NCBI GenBank assembly: GCA_039720395.1
Contig: CM077827.1
Coordinates: forward strand, 8,223,991 to 8,287,990
DNA: 64,000 nucleotides
DNA from: Liquidambar formosana
Taxonomy: Eukaryota > Streptophyta > Magnoliopsida > Saxifragales > Altingiaceae
Direction of reading: 5' to 3'
Position 1 is the first letter of the stretch; the number at the start of each line of letters is the position of its first letter. Under the pieces are notes generated by a model. The model saw nothing but the letters and a program-made list of their open reading frames with translations. It ran no database searches and was not told the DNA's origin. Both the position numbers and the translations under genes were made by a program. Of this stretch, positions 1 to 11,361 are shown one piece after another.

Positions 1-1355
1 TTTGAATGAGGAAATATTGTTAATCAAAATTTTTTTTGTTTAACCGACTTTTAGAAATAGTATAGGAATGTGGGAGGAATCCGATTACACTCAGATGTAT
101 TCTTACACATATCAATAATTTTTTATAAGATCGATATTTTTCAAAACCAACATTTGAATTGGATACTGTTCTTACGTAAATCATGTACGCTAAATTTTAC
201 ATTAATTGGAGATTGTAAATTATTCTATCGATAAAACGGCTTGAATTATAGCATGAGGAATTATGACTATTTATTTTTACATTTTGTGAATCCTCCAAAG
301 CACATAAGGATTTTAAATAATTGATGTCCATGGCATAGGCCTCCTACCCTCCCAACGTCCACGGGCCTAGTCACTATCTCATAAAAAACAAAAAATACAA
401 AAAAACAACTGACTATACCATGTCATGATGCTACACGACACCATCCCTCATGTTCACCACAACATTACAATGAATCAAACCTTACCCTTTTGATTACAAT
501 ATAGTTTCATAATACAAAATTCTAAGACCGCTAATCAAATGGCTGGGAAAACTCTCAGCAATATTGTTCTCATGAAAATGTCTTACAACCAAATATACCT
601 TAAAAATCACATGTTATATATTGTTACTTTTATACTTGTAAGTTTGTCATTTCCATTTTTTTAGGCTTCCCAAACTACCAAATGAAGTACAGAGAAGATT
701 TTTATAAGGGCATCGTAATTGTCTTGCTATGAGTTTTCTCTTTAAACATGTATTGCTGTGACATGACATTGTCATTATCGTGCTATGACCTCAATTAATC
801 CAACAGAGAATGTATGGGTAAGACTATCAAAAGACAAATTCGCATCACATCAAAGCATCTCTAATGGCATACTAAAAGATATGCAATTGCTATATATTTT
901 AGCAATAGCACACCTTTTTACTATATTTGACACAACCTTGTATTAGAATAGCACAAAAGTGGTTAGAAAAATAAAAAAAATGGTGGTTGTGGCAAAAATA
1001 CATATTGCTTCATTTGTACCATTAGAGTACATTATGTCAAATTATAGCATTTATCACTGTACCATATAAGACCTCCTTTACTTTCACTATTAAACCACCA
1101 CCTCAATGAGATCGTCCGAGGATTCTCCTTCTTGATCTCTTAATGAGAAGAAATGTAATGTTAATTTTTCTTTGATTGATAAGGGTTAACCATTGTTTCT
1201 TGCTTTTCTTAGAGCTGCGAGGATTGTTTTGTTGTTGCTGTCATCTAGGGGTCTCTTTTGAGCTCCATGTAAATCTTTTTTTTTTTTTTGGAATATGCTC
1301 ACTTAAAAATAAAAAAATAAAAAAATAAAAAGTTCACTTTTAAAGGTTAAAATAA
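1..1355. other. AT-rich intergenic DNA, no gene seen
   Basis: There is no supportable coding region. Positions about 855-1075 (AAGCATCTCTAATGGCAT at the left side, then TTGTGTC-like and TATGTCAAATTATA stretches) resemble part of 15770-16010, suggesting an old shared MITE family with termini related to ATCTCCAATGG. The rest is simple AT-rich sequence. Confidence 0.5.
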
Positions 1356-2302
1356 GAGTAATGATACATACGACCAATATTAGAGGACCAAAACATAAAA
1401 TCGCTAACTTGGATGAATCTGATTGGTCAATGATATTAATACCATTAGTAGTTTAAAAAGAATTTAATATGGAAAGCCCTCAATTCCCAATTTAGATAAA
1501 TGTTCTCAAAATTTAGATAAACGGGATTTTAGGGGTTTTCTCAAAATTGTCGTAATCTTCTCATTGTTATATAATAAAACTCCCAATTTATCTTATTTGT
1601 CATATTTAGTATTATATTGCATTCAGTATTATCTTTAAAACATTATGCTGTTATTTGAAAAAAAAAATCCCAATTTATCTGAATATTCATAGCACTAATC
1701 AGGTGAAAACAATGCAGAGGGGAAAGAATTCCTGCTGTTATCTTAAAAAAAATCACAAATTATTTGAATATTCATGGTTCTAAAAACGTATCTGCCTTTT
1801 TTTTTTTCTTTTTTTTTTTTTGCGGGGGGAGGGGAGTGGGAAACTTCCCATTGTTATATGATAAAGCTCCCAATTTATCTGATTTGTCATGATAATGGTT
1901 GAGTTGTGGTATTATCTTGATGCATATTTTGTATGATGTGTCATGGTTAAGTATCTGAATATTTTGCATTGATTTAATTTGTGATTTTGTATGATGTGTC
2001 ATGGTTAATTATCTAAATATTTCACTGAACTCAATTGCAGAAGGTATCTCAAAATTTTGGTCAACGATTCCTTTTGGGAATCGCTAAAAGGAAGGAAAAG
2101 ATCACAGCAATTTTGAAGAAACCCTTTACAATCCCGTTTATCTAAATTTTGAGAACATCTGTCTAAATCGGGTGTTGAGGGCTTTCCATATTAAATTCTT
2201 TTTTAACTACTAACGATGTTAATACCACTGACCAATCAAATTCAGCCAAATAGGTGATCTTATTTTTGGGTCCTCTAAAAGTGGTCCTATGCATCATTAC
2301 TC
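1356..2302. mobile_element. 947-bp inverted-repeat element with 9-bp target duplication
   Basis: The ends are inverted copies: GAGTAATGATACATACGACC at 1356 and, reading back from 2302, GAGTAATGATGCATAGGACC. Similarity extends roughly 190 bp inward on each side, including TTTAGATAAACGGGATT against AATCCCGTTTATCTAAA. The flanks carry the direct 9-bp repeat TTAAAATAA at 1347-1355 and 2303-2311. A 9-bp duplication is typical of Mutator-like elements. No transposase is present, so it is non-autonomous. The core holds several loose copies of CCCAATTTATCTGA-type sequence. Confidence 0.8.
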
Positions 2303-2771
2303 TTAAAATAAATACTCCCTTCATCCCTAAATAAGTGGGCTACTTTTCTTTTTGAAATGTTTCAAAATTATTATCATATTTCAAAAGTCATTGGTTTCAT
2401 TTGATTCATTTCCTAATATACCCTTAAAAGGTATTCTCTTTTTTTCTAACGTCTTATACACTTTATTGCAAAATTAGAATTTCAAAACATATGCATTGAC
2501 GTGAAAACATTTAATAAAATTTTTCTAAAAAACGTGTATTTTCAAGATGACAACCAATTTAAAACGGAGGAAATAAAATATATGGGCGTATGCCTACACA
2601 TATTTATTCTTTAATTAATAATTACAGACTTGCAAATCTCCCTATCTTTTTTCTTTATTTTTTTCCCCTATTTTTCCACACTACACAGTAGACACAATGT
2701 ATCACTACTCACTAGGGAATCAAACCAGACAAGGATTAAAAAGGCCAAAAAAAAGAAAAGAAAAAAAAGCA

Positions 2772-2872
2772 GAAGCCCTGTGCCCGTCTTTAATGCACGG
2801 TGGAAGACAGTGGCCCACCATGCGCCGCTTTCGGTAACCGGTGGAACCTAGGTATAGATTCTTCCACTCTCT
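2772..2872. repeat. Diverged duplicate of the deSI-like gene upstream segment (copy 1)
   Basis: This stretch contains GCGCCGCTTTCGGTAACCGG, then GTGGAACC and ATAGATTCTTCCAC, in the same order as 4186-4293 just upstream of the deSI-like gene. Similarity fades beyond position 2872, so only an upstream piece appears duplicated, not the coding exon. By-eye alignment only. Confidence 0.7.
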
Positions 2873-4185
2873 ATGTCGCGCCTTGTAAAGAATTCACCCA
2901 TAAATTCCATCATATTTTAATACCCAATATGCCCTTTCAATTTTGTGTTATTTGTCTGAACCGTTTATAGCAAACGGATGAAACCGGCCAGAGATTTGAG
3001 CCCCATTAAGGCTGGAGTGGGACACGATCCGTTTAATACATGATGACGTAGACGGGTCCACACGCAAAAAATTATTAGGATCAATCCAAACATGTTCTTG
3101 CGCCTGTGTTTGCAAATTTTTATTTATTTTTTTTTGGGTAGAAGAAAACATAACACTAACGTGAATTGAATCTACTAATAAAATCTTTTAAAAAATACTT
3201 AAAATTTCTCTTAAGAAATTAGAATCTCAAATCTGATTACCTTTAATTATGTGACTTAAATTAAGTAAGAAATCAGCAATTCTTGATTTGCTTTATCATC
3301 ATCCCTGTAGTGTGCCATGTATGTATTAAAAGTAATAACATTTCATGCACGTCATGTAAATTAAATTTTGAAGTTAATAAAAAAATTTTAGAGTTAAATA
3401 AAATTATAGTTTTATTTATTAAAGAAATGTAAGTTTTATAGATCAAATGTTTTTTAATATTCGATTGACTTATTATTTGAAATGCATAACGTGCATTGAG
3501 AGATTATCTAATCTAATCATAGGTTTGATGAAATATGATTCTTATAAAAAATATATATATATATATATTGAATGACGTAAGAATAAAAAATTTTACTGTA
3601 AGTATAAGTTGATCCTTCCTCTTTGATGTTTGTGCATTTAATATCCTAAATTTTCTTATTATTGCAATACAAAAAAGAGTTGTGGATTAGTGGATTTGGA
3701 AATATAAAACGAAAAAGGGGACAACAAGAGAAACGAATCATAAACTCTACAACTAAAATCGATTCATTTTGGAGCCAAAATAAGTCATCCTCTTGAATAT
3801 CTAATGACAAAGCCTCTAGACAAGTGATTTCCTCGCATAATTCCAATTATGAGCACTTTTTTTTTTTTGTTAGAAATTTTCTAATTTGGGATCTCATCCT
3901 AGAAGATTTTTCAGAGTTTTATCTGAAACCGTTGAATCAAAATCACTTAAACTACTTAGGTGCGCATGCGAGATCCCAAACTAAAAATAAACTTGTTTAT
4001 TTTTTATTTTTTGTCATGGTTGGGTGCGCATGCGCAAGGGTTACACTTTACACTAGCCGCTTAGCAGCATCCCGATCAGATACGGAGTATCAAAAAAATT
4101 ACTTATCCAACTGAATGGCAAATACCGTAATTGTTGAACATAACAAGGGTAAATTATGATAAAATAAAATAAAATAAATATCAGC

Positions 4186-4293
4186 CCTGCCTTTAAAGCA
4201 ATGTGCAGCACGCTGTCCAATGGATAAAGCCATAAAACCACCGCGCGCCGTTTCGGTCGCCGGTGGAACCGAAGAATAGATGCTTCCACCAAT
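4186..4293. repeat. deSI-like gene upstream segment with a diverged copy 1.4 kb away (copy 2)
   Basis: It contains GCGCGCCGTTTCGGTCGCCG, GTGGAACC and ATAGATGCTTCCAC, corresponding to 2772-2872. It is one of the few GC-rich patches here and lies about 400 bp before the start codon, where a plant promoter would be expected. No precise TATA box or start site was assigned. Confidence 0.65.
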
Positions 4294-4473
4294 CCCCACG
4301 CTCTCCAACTTCCAATTTTTAAGACAATTCCAAGAGTCTCTAATCCCGAATTCGCCCCTCAAATTCCTCTAATTTTCTCGAAACCCCCTTCCCATCTCTC
4401 TCTCTCTCTCCCCTAGCAGCCCACGGATCTGATATCGATATTAGCAAAAACTTTGTTACGGGTAAAACGTAAA

Positions 4474-4516
4474 AACTTGCTTTCAAAAGCAAGTCCTTTG
4501 CTTTTGAAAGCAAGTT
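4474..4516. repeat. Perfect 19-bp inverted repeat in deSI-like gene leader
   Basis: Left arm 4474-4492 (AACTTGCTTTCAAAAGCAA) and right arm 4498-4516 are exact reverse complements around a 5-base loop (GTCCT). It lies about 160 bp before the ATG of the deSI-like gene, in the probable promoter or 5' untranslated region. As RNA it would form a strong hairpin; as DNA it could be cruciform-prone or the remnant of a small foldback element. Confidence 0.9.
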
Positions 4517-4565
4517 GCCATTGCTTTTTGTTGCGAAGAAGCACAACTACACATATATAGTGGTG

Positions 4566-4604
4566 TCTCTTTCTCTCTCTCTATCTCTCTCTCTTTCTGC
4601 GTGC

Positions 4605-4635
<31 letters not shown>

Positions 4636-4672
4636 GATGATATAGATATAGAGAGAGAGAGAGAGAGAGAGA
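4566..4672. repeat. CT, AT and GA microsatellites in the deSI-like gene leader
   Basis: A (CT)n tract at about 4568-4595 is followed by (AT)n at 4609-4635 and (GA)n at 4649-4672, ending five bases before the start codon. Such tracts are common in plant 5' untranslated regions and are likely to vary in length between individuals. Confidence 0.85.
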
Positions 4673-4676
4673 AAGG

Positions 4677-7004
4677 ATGTTGTGTAGAATGTTATCGCGG
4701 AAGAGGAAGACGGGGTCGGTCCCAGTGTATCTCAATGTGTATGATCTTACTCCGATTAATGGTTACGCTTACTGGCTCGGCCTTGGGATCTACCACTCTG
4801 GTGTTCAAGGTTACAATTCTTCTTTCTCTCTCTGTATATACATATTTCTGGATTAGGGTTTCACCCTTTTTTTGACCAATTATGATTTGTTTGGTTGGTG
4901 GGAAAGGGTGAGAAATGAGAAGGAAACAAATTGAGTTTTTGATTCTTTAAGATTTGGTTTTGTTTGGGAGCTGAGAAAACAAAAGGCCCTTTACTCAATT
5001 AAGCCCTTATACAACTTACAACTTTTGGGCTTAGTTGAGTAGAATCGAGTTACCCATGTTTTTGGAAATAAACACAACACAATTTGATACAAAAGATATA
5101 TTTTTTCTTTCGTTTTCTGTTGTTTTCTCGGCAAGCGAACAGGGGGTTAGGCTTCCTTTTCCCCTTTTATTATTATATTTTCCAGCTGGGAATTATCAGT
5201 TAGATCTATGGTTATATATTGTTCAGGATGCTTTTCTATTCAACATGCTGTGTAAAGTACACAAACCACTATTCTCTGTTTGTTTGCTGTGAAAAGAGAG
5301 TAAAATTCGACTCTTATGTTTTATATAAGTTTTGGTTTGCCGAGAAAATGAGAATTTTAACTCAATTAGGCCAATAGGTGTATTAGGCATAATTCAATAT
5401 ACGGTTTAATTTTTCTATGAAAACCTAGCAGTCTGTTTGGTTACTGAGAGAAATGAGGAAAAAGAACAAGCAATTTTTGAGTTTTTATGTTTTTTGTGAA
5501 AGAGAACACAAATCAATTTTTGGGTTTTGATTTTCTGAAATGTTCCCTTGTTTTGATGTTGCTCCAGTTCATAATGTTGAATATGCTTTTGGAGCGCATG
5601 AGCACTCAACGACGGGGATTTTCGAAGTGGAACCAAAGCAGTGTCCTGGTTTTACATTTAGAAAATCGATTTTGATTGGAAGGACAGATCTAGGTCCTAA
5701 AGATGTCCGTACATTTATGGAGAAACTTTCAGAAGAATACTCAGGCAACACATACCATCTCATCACCAAGAACTGCAACCACTTTTGCAATGATGTGTGT
5801 GTTAGATTGACTGGGAAACCAATCCCTAGCTGGGTTAATAGGCTTGCTCGACTTGGTAAGTCTTTTTTTCAAAACTTTGTTATTCATCAATTTTCTTTTG
5901 TCTTTTTAAGAACTTTTTGCTAGTGATTTGTATAGATAATGTTTATGATGTGTTAATTTTTGGGGAAAACAAGAAGAAGATAATTTCGCCTTGTCTAAGT
6001 CAAATACTTGTATCGGCTCAATTGAGCATAGGTTCTTGTTTTCTCTTGTTGCAAATGAAGAAGAACTGAACTCACAGACTGTTTAAACTAATTAGCTCAT
6101 TATGCAAAATATATAAGAGTTCCACCACCTTGTGGGTCTTGTTTAATATTTAGTATATTAAAAATCAGCTAATTGACAGAATTGATCAAATTCTTCTGAG
6201 TAATGGTATTTTTTTTGGGAATATTCTGAAGAAAAGATTCTCAAAATGGTACAGTCAAAACTTATAAAATAGAGTACTCTGGCAATTTATTGCATGATAT
6301 TGATGATTTTTTAGTTTTTGGAATGAAAGGAATAAGTGAACCATGTCAGGCGTGGGAAGTTGGTATGGTTATATGGAGTCTGTATTATCTTGATGAGTGA
6401 AGTTATGATTTTAGATTCTGAGTGCCATCTATTTCAATGGGAAACAATGTGAGGAAAAATGATGTATTTATGCTTTTAAATGAGGTCATGGTAACGGTAA
6501 GCTCTATCTTTGAAGGATTTGTATGGATGAGAAGAGTGAGGCTGGTCTGCACTGCCTATTTCCTGGAAGTGACACCTTGCAGTATCTGAATTTTCTTATT
6601 GCAAGAACAGCAGTGGTGATCTAAGGATGGATCTACTTTTCTTGAGCGCTGAACAAACCTTAAATATCTTTTGTTACCTTAGCTTAACAACTAGATGTAG
6701 TATAAACTTATACTAATCTGTGTTCTTTTTGATGAATTTTTTAGGGTTTTTCTGCAACTGTGTTCTTCCAGCGGGTTTGAATGAGACAAAGGTCCGGCAA
6801 ATTAAATCAGAAGACAGGGTTAATGAAGGTGAGAAGAGGAAATTGAGAAGCCAATCAAGTAGGTTCATATCTTCTTCTAATCCTCCTCCATCATTGTCAT
6901 CTCGTTCTTCAGGTTCTGGAATCAGAAGTAGTAGACAAAGACGTTGTCTTCCTCCGTCTTCATCTTTGATACATTCTTCTACGCCCACAACCCTTAAGGT
7001 TTGA
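4677..7004 (+). CDS. deSI-like (PPPDE-domain) protein, three exons, 226 aa
   Basis: Exons are 4677-4809, 5568-5855 and 6745-7004; both introns (758 and 889 bp) are GT-AG and the phases join without a break to a TGA. The family (deSI/PPPDE, plant members of the At4g17486 type) comprises papain-like cysteine isopeptidases; the animal founders remove SUMO, while the substrates of plant members are less certain. The PPPDE fold covers roughly residues 15-140. It holds the catalytic pair expected for the family, His40 in GIYHSGVQ (exon 1) and Cys114 in KNCNHFC (exon 2), plus the typical stretches VPVYLNVYDLTPINGYAYW and GFTFRKSILIG. The C-terminal tail from about residue 160 is serine-rich and basic, with no recognisable domain or membrane segment. 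The start at 4677 gives MLCRM, usual for plant homologues; Met5 at 4689 is a possible alternative. The leader is rich in CT, AT and GA repeats and holds a perfect palindrome. Identification is firm; substrate is unknown. Confidence 0.93.
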
Positions 7005-8354
7005 TGGCCCTTCGGGTGTTGGAAACTTTTAGGGTCTTAGAATTTCTCAAAACAGCAAAATGAAGGGGTGGGCAAGGAATTGCTAATTTGCCATTTTTTT
7101 TTCCCTTTTTTATCTTTTTATTTGGTTCTGCTGATCTTTCCCAATAGAAACAGAAACAGTTGCTTTGTAAGTGTTGCAGTGTTTCTGTTTTTCTGTAAAA
7201 TGTTTTCTGCTTTTCTGATGAATGGAAAGATCTGTGTTTTTCTATTCATAAAGCTTCGGATTGTACACAAACATAACATGTCTCATATGATATTTGCACT
7301 ACTGGTTAACTGTAAATCTTGGTTGGATTGAGGGTTACTGTAGTTGGACGGGGATCCAAGGGAACAACCTAGAAGAGAGATGTGCTGATGTGATGGGGGC
7401 CCTTGAAGTTCATTATGGAGAGAGATGGGTTGTCTGTATTGGGTAAAAGATACTTTGATTTTATGATTACCTGGCCCCATTTCACAACATAATTTGTTCC
7501 ATGTTATCATCATCATGTGACTGGTTTCTGTAGAGAGTAATGAAAGGGTCCAAAATTTTACTCGGTTTGAGGACTTTAAACTGATTAACTTTAATTTAGT
7601 TCTTATCGTTGGGGGAATATTTGTCATGCATTTTTAGGAAAATGTTATTTATATTAGATCGTCAAAACTCATCTAATCATGTTGACTTGTACTAGGCTTG
7701 ATGTGTCAAGTTGCATCTATTTAGATGGTGGATTTTGATTAAATTTTAGATAACCGAACCACGGTTGGGTCACTTGGGTGACTCAGTTTTAGTTTTTGGG
7801 TTAAGAGGATTCTAGTGAGAAAAAGCTGTACTTGGCAAGTTGTCATGTTGGTCGCAATTGGGGTGACTTGTTGAGGGGCTTTGAAATCACAGATGCATTC
7901 AATGCCCTTGGGGCATGGACCCATCTTATCTTAGAGCATTAATACAGACATACAGTAATGCTCCTCCCTCCTGGAAGCGAGTGAGTCTTTCATGTAACTG
8001 TGATGGTCAGGTGGTGTCACAAGTCAATAAAAATTAAGTGAGATTTTAGGATCAAAAAATACACTAACAATCCTATTTTGCTTGGTTCTTATTGGTTTGT
8101 GATACTATCCGGCCATATCTCAGTTACATGGAAGTTTTTCTCCAGAGGAAGGAGGAGCCCTTGGATTAGTTATCTTAGCTGTTTCACAGATTCATCTTGA
8201 ATGTTTACCTTACCAGGAAGAATTGTGATCTGTCAAGTAATCAATTATGTGGACTTTTTTGGTGGTTTTGTTCCTACGCTAGGACGCCAAATCCTTCTTT
8301 CCTTCATTTTGTAGATTCTCTAGAAGCTTAGATACAGGATTTAGGCATTACCCG

Positions 8355-8394
<40 letters not shown>

Positions 8395-9026
8395 ATAAAG
8401 AGGATTTAGGCTAATACTTGTTTATGACACATGTACATGCGCTATGCCTTTTGGTATTAATACAAATTTACTTCATCAAGAGAGAGAGAGAGAGAGAGAA
8501 CATGGCCAACCAGGCCGCATATTTATTATTATTATTATTATTTATTAATTATTATTGTTATAATAATTAAAAAAAAAAAAAAAATTTAAAAGGTAAGAGA
8601 TGATAGCATCTAATAATTTATGTGAAGGAGCTGGCGGTTGTTGGGGTTGGGTCCCCGGTGAGAAGATAATTAGGCCTTGAATGTGAACCTATGCGAGTTG
8701 AAATGTTTGGCGAGTTTGAGTTATGCCTTTGGCTTGACTTTAAAGGCTGCCAAAAAATACTTTCCGAAATTAGAGAGTTTTAATTCTCTTGTACTACTTT
8801 TCAAATCCAATTCCCATATTAATGGTGAAAAGTGTCTATTTCCACTTAAAATGAATTTAGAATTGACTGGTTGCATAGAGTAGGGGTTAGTGAGAAGAAT
8901 GAGAAGGATAGAAAGAGAGATGTGATCTTAGAATTGGATTTCTGAAAGGGATGTCTGAGTGTCGACTGCTTTTTAGCGTATTTTATACTTTTCAGCTAGC
9001 AAGTCAGGCATACACCATTCTGTCCT

Positions 9027-9070
<44 letters not shown>

Positions 9071-9391
9071 TTTCCTCGTCTTTTTGCTAAGCAATTGTTT
9101 AGTTGTTAGATTATAGTTAGTAAGAAAATAGGTTTCGATTTTCGAGTCTATTTTTCAACGAGTAGGATGTTATTATGGTCATGCCCAGATAGGAAAGCCA
9201 CTCTGGTCACTCCCCTCTTACCCTTCGTCAAGCAACAAAAGAAAAAAGAGAGCGGTTATTGCAATCCCTCAATGTTATTTGCATACCCCACTTACAAACA
9301 AGAGGCATACCTTTTACACTACTTTGATTGACGAATCAATTGGGCCGTTTCGATGCTGAACTATAAAAGCAAGTTTAAAAATGGGTTTGGA
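7005..9391. other. Intergenic, deSI-like gene 3' region and simple repeats
   Basis: The first few hundred bases should contain the 3' untranslated region of the deSI-like gene; no canonical AATAAA could be placed with confidence. The rest has no gene. It holds a 38-base poly-A run (8355-8392), (GA)n at 8480-8500, (ATT)n tracts at 8521-8545 and 9031-9070, and at 9251-9295 a fragment resembling the end of the 9-bp-duplication MITE family (GGTTATTGCAATCCCTCAA). Confidence 0.6.
8355..8392. repeat. Poly-A run, 38 bases
   Basis: An uninterrupted A tract between GGCATTACCCG and TGATAAAG. It could be the tail of an old retroposed sequence, but no source unit or target duplication was recognised. Confidence 0.9.
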
Positions 9392-9400
9392 TTTTGATTA

Positions 9401-10297
9401 GGGAACAGCTATTGCAACCCCCGAAAGGGTTAAGTTGCCCCCATTTTTTTTTTAATTAAAAAAATTATTATGAAAAATTACCAAAAAGGGCTTAACCCTC
9501 ATCCATCCCCTCTCCCGCACCCCTCCTCACCGGCGACTCTCTCCGGCACCCACCCCTCGCCGGAACCCCGCACCCCTCTTCTTCCTTCCCCCTCTTCCCT
9601 CTTCTTCTCTGCCTTTTTTTTTTCTTTTTTCTTTCCTTCCCAGAACCACTCTCCCGCACCCCTTGCCGGAAAAAATGGAGGTCTTGAAAACAAAACCTCC
9701 CTCGCCGGAACCCCGCACCCCTCTTCTTCCTTCTTCTTCTCTGCCTTTTTTTTATTTTTCTTTCTTTCCTTCCCAGAACCACTCTCCCGCACCCCTCGTC
9801 GGAAAAAATGGAGGTTTTGAAAACAAAACCTCCCTTGCCGGAATCCCGCACCCCTCGTCGGAACCCTGCACCCCTCTTCTCCCTTCCTCCTCTTCCCTCT
9901 TCTTCTCTGCTTTTTTTTTTTTTCTTTCCTTCCCAGATCTAACCTCCCTTGCCAGAAAAAATGGAGGTTTTGAAAAAAAAAACCCTCCCTCGCCGGAAAA
10001 CGCACAGATCTGACCAACAAGAGGAGGGAAAAATAAAAAAAGAAAGAAAGAAAGAAAGAAAGAAAGAAGAGGAGAAGAGGACGTCACCGTCGCCATCCTC
10101 GCCGTAGCCATCGCCGGTCTTCGTCTTCCTCGCCGTCGCCGGAACGGGGCTGTTGGGGGGAGTGGGGTGGGTGAGGGTTAGGGTTATTTGAAAGAGGGGT
10201 AGGTTAGACTTTTTGGAGGGTGGGTATATATTTTTTTGGGGTGGGGATAACAGGGTGGGGCAACTTAAGCTTTTGTGAGGTTGTATTAGCCGCTCCC
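9401..10297. mobile_element. 897-bp non-autonomous MULE-like element with GC-rich minisatellite core
   Basis: The left end GGGAACAGCTATTGCAACCC at 9401 matches the inverted right end GGGAGCGGCTAATACAACCT reading back from 10297, followed by subterminal AAGTTGCCCC on both sides. It is flanked by perfect 9-bp direct repeats TTTTGATTA at 9392-9400 and 10298-10306. The termini resemble those of the 400-bp MITEs in this window, suggesting the same transposase. The core (9558-9990) has about three tandem units, unlike the AT-rich surroundings in base composition. Long ORFs on both strands here simply follow the repeat and its Pro/Ser- or Lys/Arg-rich translations; I do not call them genes. Confidence 0.87.
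9558..9990. repeat. Minisatellite of about 3 units (roughly 130-150 bp) with internal hairpins
   Basis: Units begin near 9558, 9703 and 9858 with CGCCGGAACCCCGCACCCCT-like sequence, continue through a TTCTTC/poly-T/CTTTCCTTCCCAGA stretch, and end in a 10-bp inverted repeat GGAGGTTTTG-AAAA-CAAAACCTCC. The hairpin recurs near 9678, 9811 and 9963; the first has one arm mismatch and the last is degraded by extra A bases. Confidence 0.85.
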
Positions 10298-11361
10298 TTT
10301 TGATTATGTTCAGTTTGACATATGGATTTGGGTTTTAACTAAGGGGTCAGTTTGACATATGGGTTTCGGTTTTAATTAAGGTCAGTTTGAAATAAGCGGG
10401 GCTATGACTGTTTGGGTTGGGTTGATGGCCAGCCCAAGCCCAACCCTATCTCAGGCTAAGGTTAGTCAACATGAGCTCTGGTTAAGACTGGGTTTGGTTG
10501 ATTTGTTCTGGGTTCGGGTAGATTATTAAAAAATAAAAAATGGAATGGGTCTTAGGCTCAAAACTAATTCTCAGGCCCCTGCTTAGGGCCATTTGCACCT
10601 TGCAAGTAGAAGTAAGAAATTGTCACTAAATAATATAAGATAAAAGTTATACCGGATGAAGAAGAAGTCTCCGGTTGCTTTGTTTGAAATGAGGAAGATG
10701 ATATCTTAGAGATTTTTTTTATCCCATGTTTTTTTATCTCTTACATATGAGGATATAACCATCCTACGGATAGAATATCTCGTGTTTGAAAAGCGCACCA
10801 AACATAGGAGAGGATATGTTTATCCTATCTGGCCCACCAAACTTGGCCTTGCGATAGGTTGTGATTTTTCCACCCTACCACTATCCAAGTCTGAAAATTA
10901 TAGCCCCACCTAGCCAACTAATCAATATATTGGGTCCAAGCTGCCAGAGTTGCAGCCCTAAACGTAAGGGTGCAAATGTCTTATTTTGTAGTAATGCAGG
11001 CAAGGATTAATAATAATTTGGCTCATGAAAACAGGGGGTGTTAGCTCACTTTACCAGTCCATGCATACTAATTAATTCCTGCTTCAAGAGTGCTAACGTT
11101 TTCTGTGGAGCTGGCATTCCTTTATATGGAAGAAGACATGAGTTTTGTGGAGCAATCATTTATAATGAAGTGTTGAAATCTTGCAGCTCAACCTTCCCAA
11201 CCCGAAACCAACCTGTTAATACACGGCTTGGGCAATAGTTTTTGTACATTAGGTTGGGCTTGGGTTTGAAAATCTCAACCTGGGCCGAGATTCGGGCTAG
11301 TCCTAGACATAGGTGTCGAGCAACTAGACAAACTCAAACCCTACATGTATAATATTTAATT
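10298..11361. other. Intergenic, repeat-derived, no gene
   Basis: It contains GGGTTGGGTT/GCCCAAGCCC sequence (10410-10560) and a Tourist-like stretch around 10730-10860 (AAAGCGCACCAAACATAGGA). Nothing here supports a protein or RNA gene. Confidence 0.5.

Larger units (their letters stand above)
2303..4473. other. Intergenic region upstream of the deSI-like gene
   Basis: AT-rich DNA with no coding region that can be supported. It contains short purine-rich and (AT)n tracts (for example 3549-3569), the two duplicated GC-rich patches listed separately, and CT-rich sequence at 4390-4412 that probably belongs to the promoter or leader of the downstream gene. Confidence 0.6.

Noticed and set aside
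5035..5292. 85-codon plus-strand ORF in intron 1 of the deSI-like gene
   Set aside because: It lies between confirmed exons, is of AT-rich intronic composition and matches no family.
7283..7627. 114-codon minus-strand ORF downstream of the deSI-like gene
   Set aside because: It lies in the 3' region, has no family resemblance and overlaps likely untranslated sequence.
9470..10111. Several long overlapping ORFs on both strands (up to 173 codons)
   Set aside because: They follow the GC-rich minisatellite inside the 897-bp element and are open in many frames because of composition. No domain, no splice context.
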